Shown here one piece after another: positions 1 to 9,308 of a stretch of DNA of 64,000 bases. The stretch is from positions 1 to 64,000 of the forward strand of contig NZ_JAMB01000011.1 in the NCBI RefSeq assembly GCF_000521805.1. Direction: 5' to 3'. The DNA comes from Marinomonas ushuaiensis DSM 15871 (GTDB lineage: Bacteria > Pseudomonadota > Gammaproteobacteria > Pseudomonadales > Marinomonadaceae). The translations under genes were made by a program, and so were the position numbers. The stretch's first letter is position 1; each line of letters starts with the position of its first letter. The notes below the pieces were generated by a model. It was given only the letters and a program-made list of their open reading frames with translations, did not search any database and had not been told where the DNA came from.

Positions 1-8
1 GTCCAACT

Positions 9-923
9 TTATGGGGTCACTTCACTCTGGATCCACTGTTTTTCAGCGAGAGAATATTGTTGTAATAATTGAGTGACCGCTAGTAACACTGGCCCAGATG
101 GTCGGCTTCGGGAAACTAAGCATCCCACGACAGTAAGCCAGCCATCATATTCATGGGCGACAGGTAAAGAAATAACCTCTCCAGACTCAATGTATTGAGT
201 AGCGAGCAATTCTGGTACCACAGCCCAACCAACATTTTGTTTTACTAATTCAATTAATGCCTTATGTGTATTCGTATACCAGGCTGTTGGGCTAATTTTA
301 TAACTAAACCATAACTCTTTTTTCTGATTGCTGCGGTGAACACATTGCCGATGTAACTTCAGATCTGCTTCTTCTACGATAGATAAATTAGCTAAAGAAT
401 GCGTTGGAGAAGCAATAGTGAGAAAGCGTGCATGGCCTAAAGTGAAGAAATCCATATCCACCTTCAACTCACCATCGACATACACAACACCAATTTGAGC
501 CTCTCCTTCTCTCACCATCTTTTCCACATCAAACGTTGATGCTACCACCAGTTCGAAATGCGTAATTGGAAACTGCGCAGCCAAAGACGATAAGATCTTA
601 ATTAAGACCTGGTTTACCAAGCTCTCATCAATAGCAATAACTAATTCATGCTCTTCACCTTGTGCTAATGATTGCACTTTTAGATCAAAATTTTGTTGCT
701 GGTGCAACATCGACTTAGCAATAGGTAACAAAGCAATGCCTTGTTCAGTCAAAGTTGGCGTATTTTTATCCCGATTAAATAACGTTTTATCAATCGCGAT
801 TTCAAGATTAGCAATCGATTGACTAACGCCTGACTGTGCACGTTTTAATTGGCGAGCTGCTGCAGAAAAAGATCCTGTTTCACACACGGTCACAAATATT
901 TTTAATTGCTCTAGGCTGTACAT
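9..923 (-). CDS. LysR family transcriptional regulator
   Basis: 304-residue LysR-type regulator of normal family length. Residues 1-60 form the winged helix-turn-helix (FSAAARQLKRAQSGVSQSI region), and the rest is the periplasmic-binding-like effector domain. It is divergent from the PACE efflux gene that starts 138 bp away, and a perfect 8-bp-arm inverted repeat lies between them. LysR regulators divergent from PACE pumps are a known arrangement (as in AceR/AceI), so it probably controls that pump. The inducer cannot be read from sequence. Confidence 0.93.
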   Translation of the reverse strand: MYSLEQLKIFVTVCETGSFSAAARQLKRAQSGVSQSIANLEIAIDKTLFNRDKNTPTLTEQGIALLPIAKSMLHQQQNFDLKVQSLAQGEEHELVIAIDESLVNQVLIKILSSLAAQFPITHFELVVASTFDVEKMVREGEAQIGVVYVDGELKVDMDFFTLGHARFLTIASPTHSLANLSIVEEADLKLHRQCVHRSNQKKELWFSYKISPTAWYTNTHKALIELVKQNVGWAVVPELLATQYIESGEVISLPVAHEYDGWLTVVGCLVSRSRPSGPVLLAVTQLLQQYSLAEKQWIQSEVTP

Positions 924-953
924 TAAACCTCCCCTCTAAATTGACAAATCCAG

Positions 954-974
954 GCTATCACGACTTGTGATAGC
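954..974. promoter_or_regulatory. Inverted repeat, candidate LysR operator
   Basis: GCTATCAC and GTGATAGC are perfect 8-bp arms around a 5-base spacer. The core ATC-N9-GAT has the shape of a LysR-type binding site. It lies between the divergent LysR and PACE starts, closer to the regulator gene. Binding by this LysR is inferred from position. Confidence 0.5.
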
Positions 975-1060
975 TACTAACTTTATTTTGCGATTTAGAA
1001 CTCTATAATCGCACTTTCTACATGTGTAGAGGTATCAATTTATAGAGGGATAAAGACAAA

Positions 1061-1486
1061 ATGAAACCGATTGAACGTATTTTCCACGCTGTTTTATTTG
1101 AAGTATTAGCGGTCAGCCTAGCTATCCTAGTGTTAATTGTATTTACAGATCACGACTCTGCTTCACTATCAGGAATCATGATAATAATAGCAACTATCGC
1201 TATGGCTTGGAATTTCATCTATAACTGGTGTTTTGATCGCGTTGTAACGGGAGATAAAACACAGCGAACAATGTCATTACGAATTATGCATACTATTTTA
1301 TTTCAAGGCGGCTTACTGATTATTACAATACCTGTTATTGCACTATTTTTAGCAGTAAGTTTATGGCAAGCATTAATGATGGATATTGGCGTGACTATAT
1401 TTATTACTATTTATGCATTCTTTTACAATCTAACTTATGACCATACAAGAGCATTTATTACGCGTAACCGTTCAGTTACTTGCTAA
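1061..1486 (+). CDS. PACE family multidrug/biocide efflux transporter
   Basis: 141 residues with four hydrophobic segments (about 10-30, 36-56, 80-100 and 105-127) arranged as two repeated bacterial-transmembrane-pair units. The opening MKPIERIFHAVLFE, the FIYNWCFDR motif in the first repeat and FFYNLTYDH in the second are hallmarks of the PACE (AceI-like) family. These small inner-membrane proton-coupled pumps export chlorhexidine and similar cationic compounds. The substrate here is not known. It is probably regulated by the divergent LysR gene. A wobble-containing hairpin follows the stop codon. Confidence 0.9.
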   Translation: MKPIERIFHAVLFEVLAVSLAILVLIVFTDHDSASLSGIMIIIATIAMAWNFIYNWCFDRVVTGDKTQRTMSLRIMHTILFQGGLLIITIPVIALFLAVSLWQALMMDIGVTIFITIYAFFYNLTYDHTRAFITRNRSVTC

Positions 1487-1501
1487 TTTACTATTCCTGT
1501 T

Positions 1502-1535
1502 AATGGCTCACTTTACTCAGTCAAAGTGAGTCATT
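1502..1535 (+). terminator. Hairpin after the PACE gene
   Basis: AATGGCTCACTTT pairs with AAAGTGAGTCATT (13 bp with one G-T wobble) around an 8-base loop, 15 bases after the stop codon. There is no strong T run, so it may be a weak or Rho-assisted terminator. The rest of 1540-1850 shows no convincing gene. Confidence 0.45.
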
Positions 1536-1851
1536 AGTTGTTAATATTAATTTAGTGTTCCATTAATCAATTTGTAATTGACTAACAATAACATGGCCAC
1601 CCATCCTAATTTGATAGTCATAATTGTGATGTGAATTATTAAATTAAGCATCTTTATGGCTGTAGCCCAGTAAATTCAGTTGTTTTGCCATTTTGAATTT
1701 ATAGACTCGCATGAAAGAAAGGTTGCCTTATCAAGATCTGCCTTCTGGTTTTTGTTACTGTGTTCCTAATTTCTATCAGCAGAAAATAGTAAGATTAATT
1801 AAATATGAGCTACTTGGATTGTGGGTGATAAGTCTCCCTTGTAGACAATTG

Positions 1852-1880
1852 AAAAAAAAACCGTGTCGTTTGATACGGGC
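1852..1880 (-). terminator. Rho-independent terminator of the rimK-hydrolase unit
   Basis: Read on the minus strand, CCCGTATC and GACACGG form a 7-bp stem (one G-U pair) around AAAC, followed by nine T residues. It sits about 10 bases after the stop of the AstE/aspartoacylase-like gene. Confidence 0.75.
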
Positions 1881-1889
1881 TTGTTTTAT

Positions 1890-2909
1890 TTAGACGTCAG
1901 TTTCTGGTAACAAGGTATCTTGTGCGTTTTCTATTTCTTCCGCGATGTCTTCATCGTCTTCGGTGAAATAGGCAATGTGAAACATGGCTTCGCCTTCTTG
2001 TACTAACGGAATGTTTTGCTGACCAATTAATATCCCAGCTCGATTCGCGGTAACAGAATCAATAATGTCACCGTATGGACTTCCAATATCCGCAAGCGTA
2101 TCGCCTTTCTTGATTTGATCACCCAATTTAAAATGGTTGTTCACTATGCCGCTGGCGTTTGCTCGTAGCCATTGGCTGCCGTTGGCAACAAAAGGGGTGA
2201 TGGCTTTTTTACGGGTTGACGATTTGCGCATCATGCCTAAATGCTGCAATACATTGGTGATGCCTTTAATGCCTGCCAAAATCGAGAAATCATCAAAGCG
2301 AAGTGCTTCGCCTGCTTCATAAAGCAAAACTTTGGTTTGGTGCTTTTCGGCGGCTTCGCGTAATGAGCCATCAATGATGCTTGAGTTTAATATCACAGGG
2401 ACGCCAAACGCTTGAGCCAGTTCTTTTGTTTCTACATCCGATAAATCGGCTCGAATTTGCGGCAAGTTAGATCGATGAATCGCGCCGGTATGCAAATCAA
2501 TACCATAATCGCAGTGCTTAACGATTTGATTAAGAAACGTATAAGCCACACGGCCAGCCAAGGAGCCTTTTGCTGAACCTGGAAAGCAACGGTTTAGGTC
2601 TCTTCGATCTGGCATGTAACGGCTTTGATTCACCACACCATAAACATTCACCAAAGGCACGGCAATTAAGGTGCCTTTGGTCAGTTTGAAGTTCTTTTGG
2701 TTGATCAGGCGTCGAATAATTTCAACGCCATTTAATTCATCCCCATGCACCGCTGCGCTGATAAAAATAGTCGGGCCGTCTTTCTTCGCACGAGTAATGT
2801 AAACCGGTAAAGAAACATCCGCACCGGTATAAAGTTTGGCAACGGGCAGCTCGATTTTCTTCGTTTCCCCAGGCGCTATGTCAAATTCGCCTATTGATAA
2901 TATAGCCAT
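1890..2909 (-). CDS. Succinylglutamate desuccinylase/aspartoacylase family zinc hydrolase
   Basis: 339-residue M14-like zinc hydrolase. The AVHGDELNG motif gives the first two zinc ligands (H55 and E58), and GIDLHTG supplies the likely third. The C-terminal beta domain (about 240-320, 'GIVNNHFKLGDQIKKGDTLADIG') resembles a lipoyl-like or biotinyl-like fold common in this subfamily. Its start is 38 bp downstream of rimK on the same strand, so the two are probably co-transcribed. Family members remove acyl or aminoacyl groups from amino acids. The rimK linkage suggests it acts on glutamate-modified peptides, but that is inference. The C-terminal tail is acidic. Confidence 0.85.
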   Translation of the reverse strand: MAILSIGEFDIAPGETKKIELPVAKLYTGADVSLPVYITRAKKDGPTIFISAAVHGDELNGVEIIRRLINQKNFKLTKGTLIAVPLVNVYGVVNQSRYMPDRRDLNRCFPGSAKGSLAGRVAYTFLNQIVKHCDYGIDLHTGAIHRSNLPQIRADLSDVETKELAQAFGVPVILNSSIIDGSLREAAEKHQTKVLLYEAGEALRFDDFSILAGIKGITNVLQHLGMMRKSSTRKKAITPFVANGSQWLRANASGIVNNHFKLGDQIKKGDTLADIGSPYGDIIDSVTANRAGILIGQQNIPLVQEGEAMFHIAYFTEDDEDIAEEIENAQDTLLPETDV

Positions 2910-2947
2910 GATCTTCTCCTACTTACTTTCTCAATAATCTATGGCGC

Positions 2948-3838
2948 TTATTGATCTCTTGGTAAGTCTACGTTCTGTTCAATAAAGTCGAAAACCATGC
3001 CCGCGACGTCTTTGCCTGTTGCTGTTTCAATGCCTTCTAATCCCGGTGATGAGTTTACTTCCATTACCATTGGGCCATTTTGAGAGCGAAGTAAGTCAAC
3101 GCCACAGAAATTTAAGCCCATTGCTTTGGCGGCATTGATCGCTGTGTCTTGTTCTTCTTGAGTCAATTTAACGATTTCAGCGCTGCCACCACGGTGTAGG
3201 TTTGATCTAAATTCACCTTCCGCCCCTTGGCGTTTCATCGCGGCAACAATTTTGCCACCCACAACCAAGCAACGAATGTCTGCGCCACCCGCTTCTTTAA
3301 TGAATTCTTGTACAAGAATGTTGGCTTTTAATCCCATGAAAGCTTCGATGATGGCTTCTGCTGCTTTGGTTGTATCGGCAAGTACCACGCCGATTCCTTG
3401 AGTCCCTTCAAGCAATTTAATCACAACCGGTGCGCCACCAACGTTCTTAATCAAGTCTTTGATGTTATCTGGTTTGCTGGCAAAGCCTGTTCTTGGCATG
3501 CCAATGCCTTTACGAGATAACAATTGCAAAGAGCGTAGTTTGTCACGTGAACGACTGATAGCCAGTGAGTCGTTGACGTTAAAGGTTCCCATCATTTCGA
3601 ATTGACGAGCAACCGCTGTTCCGTAAAACGTAATAGACGAGCCGATGCGTGGAATAATGGCATCATAGCGGGGTAATTCCTCACCGTGATAACGTACAGT
3701 TGGGCGACTACTGGTAATGTCCATGTAGCAATGTAGGGTGTCGATAATATCAACTTGATGCCCCTTTGCTTCGCCAGCTTCTTTCAAGCGTCTTGTTGAA
3801 TAAAGGTTTGGACCTCTTGATAAAATGGCAATTTTCAT
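2948..3838 (-). CDS. rimK: RimK, ribosomal protein S6--L-glutamate ligase
   Basis: 296 residues, close to the roughly 300 of E. coli RimK. The ATP-grasp domain covers about 90-290, with the glycine-rich ATP loop (LEGTQGIGV) and the metal-binding end [12 protein letters not shown]. RimK adds glutamate residues to the C-terminus of ribosomal protein S6 in the cytoplasm using ATP. It is first in an apparent two-gene unit with the downstream zinc hydrolase, and divergent from an HdfR-like LysR gene. RimK-like enzymes can have other substrates, but the full-length similarity makes RimK the best call. Confidence 0.9.
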   Translation of the reverse strand: MKIAILSRGPNLYSTRRLKEAGEAKGHQVDIIDTLHCYMDITSSRPTVRYHGEELPRYDAIIPRIGSSITFYGTAVARQFEMMGTFNVNDSLAISRSRDKLRSLQLLSRKGIGMPRTGFASKPDNIKDLIKNVGGAPVVIKLLEGTQGIGVVLADTTKAAEAIIEAFMGLKANILVQEFIKEAGGADIRCLVVGGKIVAAMKRQGAEGEFRSNLHRGGSAEIVKLTQEEQDTAINAAKAMGLNFCGVDLLRSQNGPMVMEVNSSPGLEGIETATGKDVAGMVFDFIEQNVDLPRDQ

Positions 3839-3987
3839 AGTGTTTTCCTGCGTAGTTTCGCCTCTTAAATAAGGCTGTCTGATTGACGAGGCGCAGTGTA
3901 TAGTCGATCATCCAAACAACAAAACGATATATTATGGTGTGTTTGATCAAAATAATTGATTGGTGAGTGTGTTATGAGAGTTGTGTT

Positions 3988-4833
3988 ATGAAAATTGAAT
4001 TGCTAAAAACGTGTTTGGAAGTTAGCCGGACATTAAATTTCAGAATCGCAGCGGAAAACCTATTTATTACTCAATCGGCGGTAAGCGCCCGAATAAAGTT
4101 GTTAGAAGACGATTTAGGGGTCCTATTGTTTGATCGTAGCCATAAACATTTGAAGCTGACACCAGAAGGGAATCGCTTTATAAAGCACGCCAATGAGCTG
4201 GTTTTTATGTGGCAAAAAGCCAAGCATGATGTGGGCATTGCCGAAAACGACACCCACCAATTAACCATTGGTTCAATGATGTCCATTTGGGATATTGTGC
4301 TACAAGACTGGTTGCAAAAAATTCATCGGAATTTAGAAGATGTAAGCTTATTTACCAGTACTTATGCAACGACTGAACTGAACAAAAAAGTGATTAGTCG
4401 AGTGATCGACATCGCGTTTGTGTTTGAACCGCCTTTTATCGAAGATTTTGTCACTGAAAAAGTCGCTACCGTTCCTTTGCATTTGGTGACGACTGACCCA
4501 GACTATCATGGTGTGGGTCAGTTAGAAGACTATGTCATGGTGGATTATGGTGAATCGGTAAACATACAGCATATGCGGGCGTTTCAAGATTCGCCACCGG
4601 CAAAGCACCGTATGAGCCAGCCTCGAATTGCACTCAACTACATATTAGAGGCGGGCGGCAGTGCTCACTTACCAAGGCAGATGACGTTTGAGTATGTACA
4701 GAAAAATCAGCTGTTTATAATTGAAGATGCCCCAGTTTATTCCCGAGAAATCTTTGCCATCTATTTGGCGAAAAGCCAGAAAGTCGACATTATTGAACAA
4801 GCGATTCAGCTGTTCCCTTATTCATCTCACTAA
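3988..4833 (+). CDS. LysR family regulator, HdfR-like
   Basis: 281 residues from ATG 3988. An upstream in-frame GTG at 3967 would add seven residues, but MKIELL is the family's usual opening and a GAGAG ribosome-binding site lies about 8 bases before 3988. The helix-turn-helix (FRIAAENLFITQSAVSARIKLL) and the short linker resemble HdfR-type LysR proteins. It is divergent from rimK with 149 bp between them, so it may regulate rimK. No clear operator was resolved. Confidence 0.88.
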   Translation: MKIELLKTCLEVSRTLNFRIAAENLFITQSAVSARIKLLEDDLGVLLFDRSHKHLKLTPEGNRFIKHANELVFMWQKAKHDVGIAENDTHQLTIGSMMSIWDIVLQDWLQKIHRNLEDVSLFTSTYATTELNKKVISRVIDIAFVFEPPFIEDFVTEKVATVPLHLVTTDPDYHGVGQLEDYVMVDYGESVNIQHMRAFQDSPPAKHRMSQPRIALNYILEAGGSAHLPRQMTFEYVQKNQLFIIEDAPVYSREIFAIYLAKSQKVDIIEQAIQLFPYSSH

Positions 4834-5008
4834 GTTTTTTGGTAATAAGGAGCTATAGCGCTATTGCAGCCGTCATTACTGGCGATGATTAAGTTTTCTG
4901 TTAGATCTAAAGTGAACGAAAGATAACTTGGTTTGGCTTTGGTCGTATTTTATGTTTTGCTTTTAATAGATTTAGACACTTAAGCCACTTATTTTTAATG
5001 AGGTCATT

Positions 5009-5842
5009 ATGCAGTACGCAATTCTTATCACAGGATGTTCAACAGGCATTGGACTAGAAGCGGCTAAGATACTGCAAGAGCGCCAATTTTTAGTCGTGGC
5101 TAGTTGTCGTAAAGAAGAAGACGTAGAGGCTTTAAAAGCCCAAGGCATCAAACATGTTGTGCAGCTGGATTTGTCAGATTCTGCTTCTATCGGCAAAGGT
5201 TTAGAAGACACGTTAGCCATTACTCAAGGTAAGTTGTTTGCGTTGTTCAATAATGGCGCTTATGGACAGCCGGGCGCTGTGGAAGATTTACCTGTTGATG
5301 TATTACGTGAGCAGTTTGAGAGTAATTTTTTCGGTACTCATGAACTGACAACCAAAGTGTTGCAGGTCATGCTGGCGCAAGGTTATGGCCGCATTGTGAA
5401 TAACAGCTCGGTATTAGGTTTGGTTGCTGCGCCGTTTCGGGGTGCTTACAATGCCAGTAAATTTGCGTTGGAAGGCTTAACAGACACCATGCGATTAGAG
5501 TTACATGATACACAGATCAAAGTGAGCTTAATTGAACCTGGCCCAATAGAAAGTCGTTTTCGAGCCAATGCTTTGGTTGCTCTAAAAGCCAACATTGATA
5601 TGGAAAACAGCCGTCATAAAAAAGGCTATGAAGACGCTGTGGCGAGACTAAGTAAAGAAGGCGTGACGTCATCGCAAACTTTGCCAGCCAGTGCCGTTGT
5701 GAAAAAGCTGATTCATGCCTTAGAATCGCCTCACCCAAAAGCGCGATATTACGTAACAATGCCAACCTATGGTGCCGGTTTGATGAGAAGAATCTTACCC
5801 ACGTTTTTACTGGATTGGGTGATGCGTCGACAAAGTGCTTAG
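5009..5842 (+). CDS. SDR family oxidoreductase
   Basis: 277-residue short-chain dehydrogenase/reductase. The N-terminal TGCSTGIG is the nucleotide-binding glycine motif. NNSSVLG supplies the catalytic Ser, and YNASKFA the YxxxK pair. The variant NNGAYG replaces the usual NNAG. The C-terminus resembles the 17-beta-hydroxysteroid-dehydrogenase-like SDR group. It stands alone and is convergent with the alpha/beta hydrolase gene downstream (27 bp between stops). Its substrate is unknown. Confidence 0.87.
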   Translation: MQYAILITGCSTGIGLEAAKILQERQFLVVASCRKEEDVEALKAQGIKHVVQLDLSDSASIGKGLEDTLAITQGKLFALFNNGAYGQPGAVEDLPVDVLREQFESNFFGTHELTTKVLQVMLAQGYGRIVNNSSVLGLVAAPFRGAYNASKFALEGLTDTMRLELHDTQIKVSLIEPGPIESRFRANALVALKANIDMENSRHKKGYEDAVARLSKEGVTSSQTLPASAVVKKLIHALESPHPKARYYVTMPTYGAGLMRRILPTFLLDWVMRRQSA

Positions 5843-5869
5843 CTTTAAATATTGTAGAATAAGCGCTAA

Positions 5870-6874
5870 TTACTTTAGCGCTTTTAACCAATTTGTCATC
5901 GCAGATAAATACAGTTCACGGGCTGGTTGTTTGGACAAATATAGGTCGTGAAAGCCTTCTGGAATAATGGCTTTTTCTAGATTAGTGAAGGTTTTTTCCG
6001 CTGCTGCATCCATGCTGTCTACGTTTAGCACACCGTCACCTTTTTGTGTTTCTTCTACGGTTTTTTTCCCAATAGTGCTGATTTCAGAACGACATAATAA
6101 TGTCGGGATGTCGATTTTTTGGTTGGCCAAAGTGCGCTGAGCAAGAATGATTTCTCTTAGCCAATGGAAGGAAAGACCAAACCCTTTTGCTGGTTTCCAG
6201 TCCAGACGATAATCCCATTCTCCACCGAACACTGTATGCAATGTTTTTGCGTAAATGATGATTTTTCTTGCTCGTAAAACCATAAACGGAAAGATCGATA
6301 CGATAGCCCGAATTGGCCAATGAATGCGGTTTAGTAGCGCAGGAGGAAATGGCAAAGCAAGGAAAGGGCTGTTTAGCATCACACCGACGACTTCCGGAAA
6401 GGCTTTGTTATAATGGCTTTCGCGTTCAGACAGCGCGTAAGGTTGAGCAAGATAATTAGATATCACTAAACCGCCAGTTGAATGAGCCAACATGACGATT
6501 TTTTTAACGCCATCTTGTCTCATTGTGGCTAGGGCAATATCCAGATCCTGACCGTATTGATCAATAGAGTCACACCAGTTTGGTGGTGTTGATGGACGAA
6601 TAGATCGGCCATAACCTTGTAGGTCGACAGCGTAAAAACGATAGCCAAGTTTAATGAAATGTTCCGCTAAACCCGTTTGGAAAAAGTAATCGGTATAGCC
6701 ATGAACGTATAAAATGGCTTTCGTGGTTCTTGGCCGGCCAACGTGATTGATAAGTGTAGTGTGGACTTGGGTTTTTGGTCCAGGGAAAGAAAAGGTGCGA
6801 GCGACAAAATCAGCACCCAATAGATCTTCACGTTCGTTAACTTGTTTCCAGTGTTGTCCTATTGGTTCGCTCAT
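5870..6874 (-). CDS. Alpha/beta hydrolase (serine lipase/esterase-like)
   Basis: 334 residues with an alpha/beta hydrolase fold. YVHGYTDY is the oxyanion-hole HG motif, LAHSTGGLV carries the nucleophile Ser, and PEGFHDLY near the C-terminus supplies the likely catalytic His. No signal peptide is seen, so it is probably cytoplasmic. The overall shape resembles monoacylglycerol-lipase/lysophospholipase-type proteins. It starts 35 bp downstream of the hlyU-like gene on the same strand, so the two may be co-transcribed. Confidence 0.85.
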   Translation of the reverse strand: MSEPIGQHWKQVNEREDLLGADFVARTFSFPGPKTQVHTTLINHVGRPRTTKAILYVHGYTDYFFQTGLAEHFIKLGYRFYAVDLQGYGRSIRPSTPPNWCDSIDQYGQDLDIALATMRQDGVKKIVMLAHSTGGLVISNYLAQPYALSERESHYNKAFPEVVGVMLNSPFLALPFPPALLNRIHWPIRAIVSIFPFMVLRARKIIIYAKTLHTVFGGEWDYRLDWKPAKGFGLSFHWLREIILAQRTLANQKIDIPTLLCRSEISTIGKKTVEETQKGDGVLNVDSMDAAAEKTFTNLEKAIIPEGFHDLYLSKQPARELYLSAMTNWLKALK

Positions 6875-6908
6875 GATGACCTTCTTCTTATTTTTTTAGT
6901 GTGTTGGG

Positions 6909-7196
6909 TTATCGAAAGATATTATCGCCAAGCTGATCTATGGTGAGTTTGGCTTTGCGTACTGTTATTTCGATGCATTCATCACGACTAGCTATTAAGT
7001 CAGAACGAATAAAGCTATGAACTTTTTGTTCTTCAGCTTCTCCTTTTGTAATGGTTGCCGCGACTCGAAACTGACCGCCGTCTTTCATTGGCGCTGGTGT
7101 AATCATAAAACCTTTATATTCGATAGATTCTTCTGCTTTTTCTGGTGCGCTTTCGCCGCCAGAAAATAACCCTTTAATGCTGGATAAAATACTCAT
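6909..7196 (-). CDS. HlyU family protein
   Basis: 95 residues, matching the small HlyU family. The conserved block 'EYKGFMITPAPMKDGGQFRVA' region and the C-terminal ITVRKAKLTIDQLGDNIF are typical. In Vibrio the name HlyU was given to a regulator of hemolysin, but these roughly 95-residue proteins are poorly characterised and the regulatory role should not be assumed. The N-terminus (MSILSSIKGLFSGG) is a short amphipathic segment. It precedes the alpha/beta hydrolase gene. Confidence 0.75.
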   Translation of the reverse strand: MSILSSIKGLFSGGESAPEKAEESIEYKGFMITPAPMKDGGQFRVAATITKGEAEEQKVHSFIRSDLIASRDECIEITVRKAKLTIDQLGDNIFR

Positions 7197-7402
7197 TTAC
7201 TTGCTCTCCTGTGGTTGACACTATTTCTTAGACTATTCTTCTGTGAACTGTGTCATTAGTCAAATGCCATCGTATGATTTTTCTTTGAAATAGAGCTCTT
7301 AATAAGGGTTATCGAGCGATTGAAGAAAAGATAAGTTTGTTTCATCTTACTGTATACTGCGTGAAATAGTGAAAACGAATTGAAGAGTAGGAATCCGTAG
7401 AA

Positions 7403-7621
7403 ATGAATGAAACGCAAATTAATAACCCACTGCATGGTGCTAAGTTAGAGCAGATCGTGACAGATTTAGTCGAGCATTATGGCTGGGAAGAATTGGCTAT
7501 CCGTATCAATATTAATTGCTTTAAAAGTGATCCATCTATTAAGTCTAGTTTGAAGTTTTTGCGAAAAACGCCTTGGGCACGAGATAAGGTTGAAGCGTTG
7601 TTTGTAGAAACGTTCTTTTAG
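7403..7621 (+). CDS. VF530 family small DNA-binding-like protein (DUF2132)
   Basis: 72 residues. The motifs [21 protein letters not shown] and [19 protein letters not shown] define the VF530/DUF2132 family, whose structure suggests DNA binding. It is a single gene between divergent HlyU and convergent GGDEF genes. The biological role is unknown. Confidence 0.85.
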   Translation: MNETQINNPLHGAKLEQIVTDLVEHYGWEELAIRININCFKSDPSIKSSLKFLRKTPWARDKVEALFVETFF

Positions 7622-7672
7622 GTTAGCGGTTTTTTAGAACGAACTGTCTTGCACAGGCGTTATTTTTGCGTT

Positions 7673-8704
7673 TTAGGAGGCAAGGAGTTCATCGTGATGT
7701 ACGATGTTTCGGCCTTGGTTCTTTGCGTGATAAAGGTTTTTATCTGCATTGCGCAGAAATACGTTGAAACTCATTCCTTGTTTTAATTCAGAAACACCAA
7801 TGCTGACAGTTATTTTTATGGCGTTACTTTCCACTTCAAAAACATGACCTTCAATAGCTTCACGCAGTATTTCTGCCATGTCGCAGGCTTCTATTGGCGT
7901 TGTATTTTTTAAGGTAATTAGAAATTCTTCCCCACCTATACGATAAACATTTTCCTTGCTGGTATGTTTTTGTATCAGCTGTGATAGCTCGGTTAGGATA
8001 ATGTCGCCAATTTCATGGCCAAATTTGTCGTTAATTTTTTTAAAGTAGTCGATATCCAAGATCAAAAGCTGAGGCTGTTGTGCTTCGCTATTGCCTGGGT
8101 TGTTAGATTCCCTGAAGAATATTTCGAGAGCATGGCGGTTTCTAGCGTTTGTAAGAGAGTCTTTGTAAGCCATGTGGTGAAGTACGTTGCTGTTTTTTAT
8201 GTATTGCACTTCATATAGGTAGCAAATGGTATAAGTTAAAAAATAGGCGCCTGAAAAATTCAAAAGAGAGCGGTAAAGAAACAAGTTCTCAGTATCTGAC
8301 TTTGTAATAAATAAATAAAATATTGGGATAAGAACGAGTACTGAATAAGCTAGGCCTTTTTTGGGCCCTGAAAAAATACAATAGATAGGAGGCAAAATGA
8401 GGAGCCAATAACTGGTTCCAGCTCTTAAATCCACAATGCTAAAGGTGTAGAAAGCAATAGCAGTAATGGAAAGTAACAAACAGTTAATATGCCAAGGTTT
8501 AACGAGACCTGTTCGCTTTGCTGACCAGAAAAAGTAAAGGTTTAGCGTTCCCAGAACGGTATCTAGGCAGGCAATGTCATACTGTTGGAGATAGATATTA
8601 ACTACGCTAAACGCAAGTGCAATTAGACCTGTAGTAAGGCTAAGGTATTTATGCAGTGCCGCTTTTGTTTTAACTAATTGTATATCCGTTTGAATGCTGT
8701 GCAT
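7673..8704 (-). CDS. Membrane-bound diguanylate cyclase (GGDEF)
   Basis: 343 residues. The N-terminal half (about 15-175) contains about six hydrophobic segments, and residues 180-340 form a GGDEF domain with the active motif RIGGEEF. This predicts a cyclic-di-GMP synthase in the inner membrane. No RxxD inhibitory site is seen five residues before GGEEF, so product inhibition by the standard I-site is unlikely. There is no EAL domain. It is convergent with the VF530 gene. Confidence 0.9.
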   Translation of the reverse strand: MHSIQTDIQLVKTKAALHKYLSLTTGLIALAFSVVNIYLQQYDIACLDTVLGTLNLYFFWSAKRTGLVKPWHINCLLLSITAIAFYTFSIVDLRAGTSYWLLILPPIYCIFSGPKKGLAYSVLVLIPIFYLFITKSDTENLFLYRSLLNFSGAYFLTYTICYLYEVQYIKNSNVLHHMAYKDSLTNARNRHALEIFFRESNNPGNSEAQQPQLLILDIDYFKKINDKFGHEIGDIILTELSQLIQKHTSKENVYRIGGEEFLITLKNTTPIEACDMAEILREAIEGHVFEVESNAIKITVSIGVSELKQGMSFNVFLRNADKNLYHAKNQGRNIVHHDELLAS

Positions 8705-8766
8705 TAAATTTCTACGCTATTACAAAGTGGCAATAGTATATTGTTATTATTTGTATTCGAGAAGGC

Positions 8767-9243
8767 TTATATAAGTAACAATTTGTTATCAATAGGGAAA
8801 AAATTATCGGCAGATTGAATCAATGCTTGGGCGGTTAAGGCCTCAACACCATAGACTTCAACTTTAGTTTGGTATTTTTCTCTTAGTGTATTAGCGAGTA
8901 AAGCAAAGTCACCATCGCCAGAAACGAGAACAAGTACGTCACTGTCTTTGCCATATTCAATACCATCAATGGCAATACCAACATCCCAATCACCTTTTGC
9001 AGAACCATCAGAGCGTTGGATAAAGGGTTTTAATTTTACTTCAAAGCCAATTGCTCTAAGGATATTTTGGAACTGTCGTTGTTTTTCGTCGCCTCTGTCT
9101 ATGGCATAAGCAATCGCTCTAACGACATTTCTACCTTCAGTGGCTTGTTTCCAAAAGGCGTTGTAATCGAAGGATTTTCCAAACGTGTGTCGGGCTGTGT
9201 AATAAACATTTTGAACATCGACCAAAATTGTTACGTCTGTCAT
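8767..9243 (-). CDS. NYN domain (LabA/DUF88-like) putative nuclease
   Basis: 158 residues covering one NYN (PIN-like) domain. Acidic residues in VDVQNVY (about residue 9), KGDWDVGIAID and VSGDGDFALL form the expected metal-binding site. NYN proteins of this type are putative RNases. It sits between a GGDEF gene and an unrecognised membrane-anchored gene, on the same strand as both. Confidence 0.85.
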   Translation of the reverse strand: MTDVTILVDVQNVYYTARHTFGKSFDYNAFWKQATEGRNVVRAIAYAIDRGDEKQRQFQNILRAIGFEVKLKPFIQRSDGSAKGDWDVGIAIDGIEYGKDSDVLVLVSGDGDFALLANTLREKYQTKVEVYGVEALTAQALIQSADNFFPIDNKLLLI

Positions 9244-9308
9244 TTTTATCCTAAAGAGTTGGTTAGCAAAGGTAAGTGCCTGTTATTCGAGTCTAGCTAC
9301 TGTATCTG

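Noticed and set aside
1711-1893. Plus-strand 60-codon open frame
   Set aside because: It runs through the minus-strand terminator and its poly-A tract, has no ribosome-binding site and low-complexity composition.
3750-3950. 66-codon minus-strand frame overlapping the rimK start
   Set aside because: Out of frame with rimK and covers the divergent promoter region; no supporting family.
5517-5891. 124-codon minus-strand frame over the SDR gene
   Set aside because: It is antisense to a well-supported SDR and has no family resemblance.
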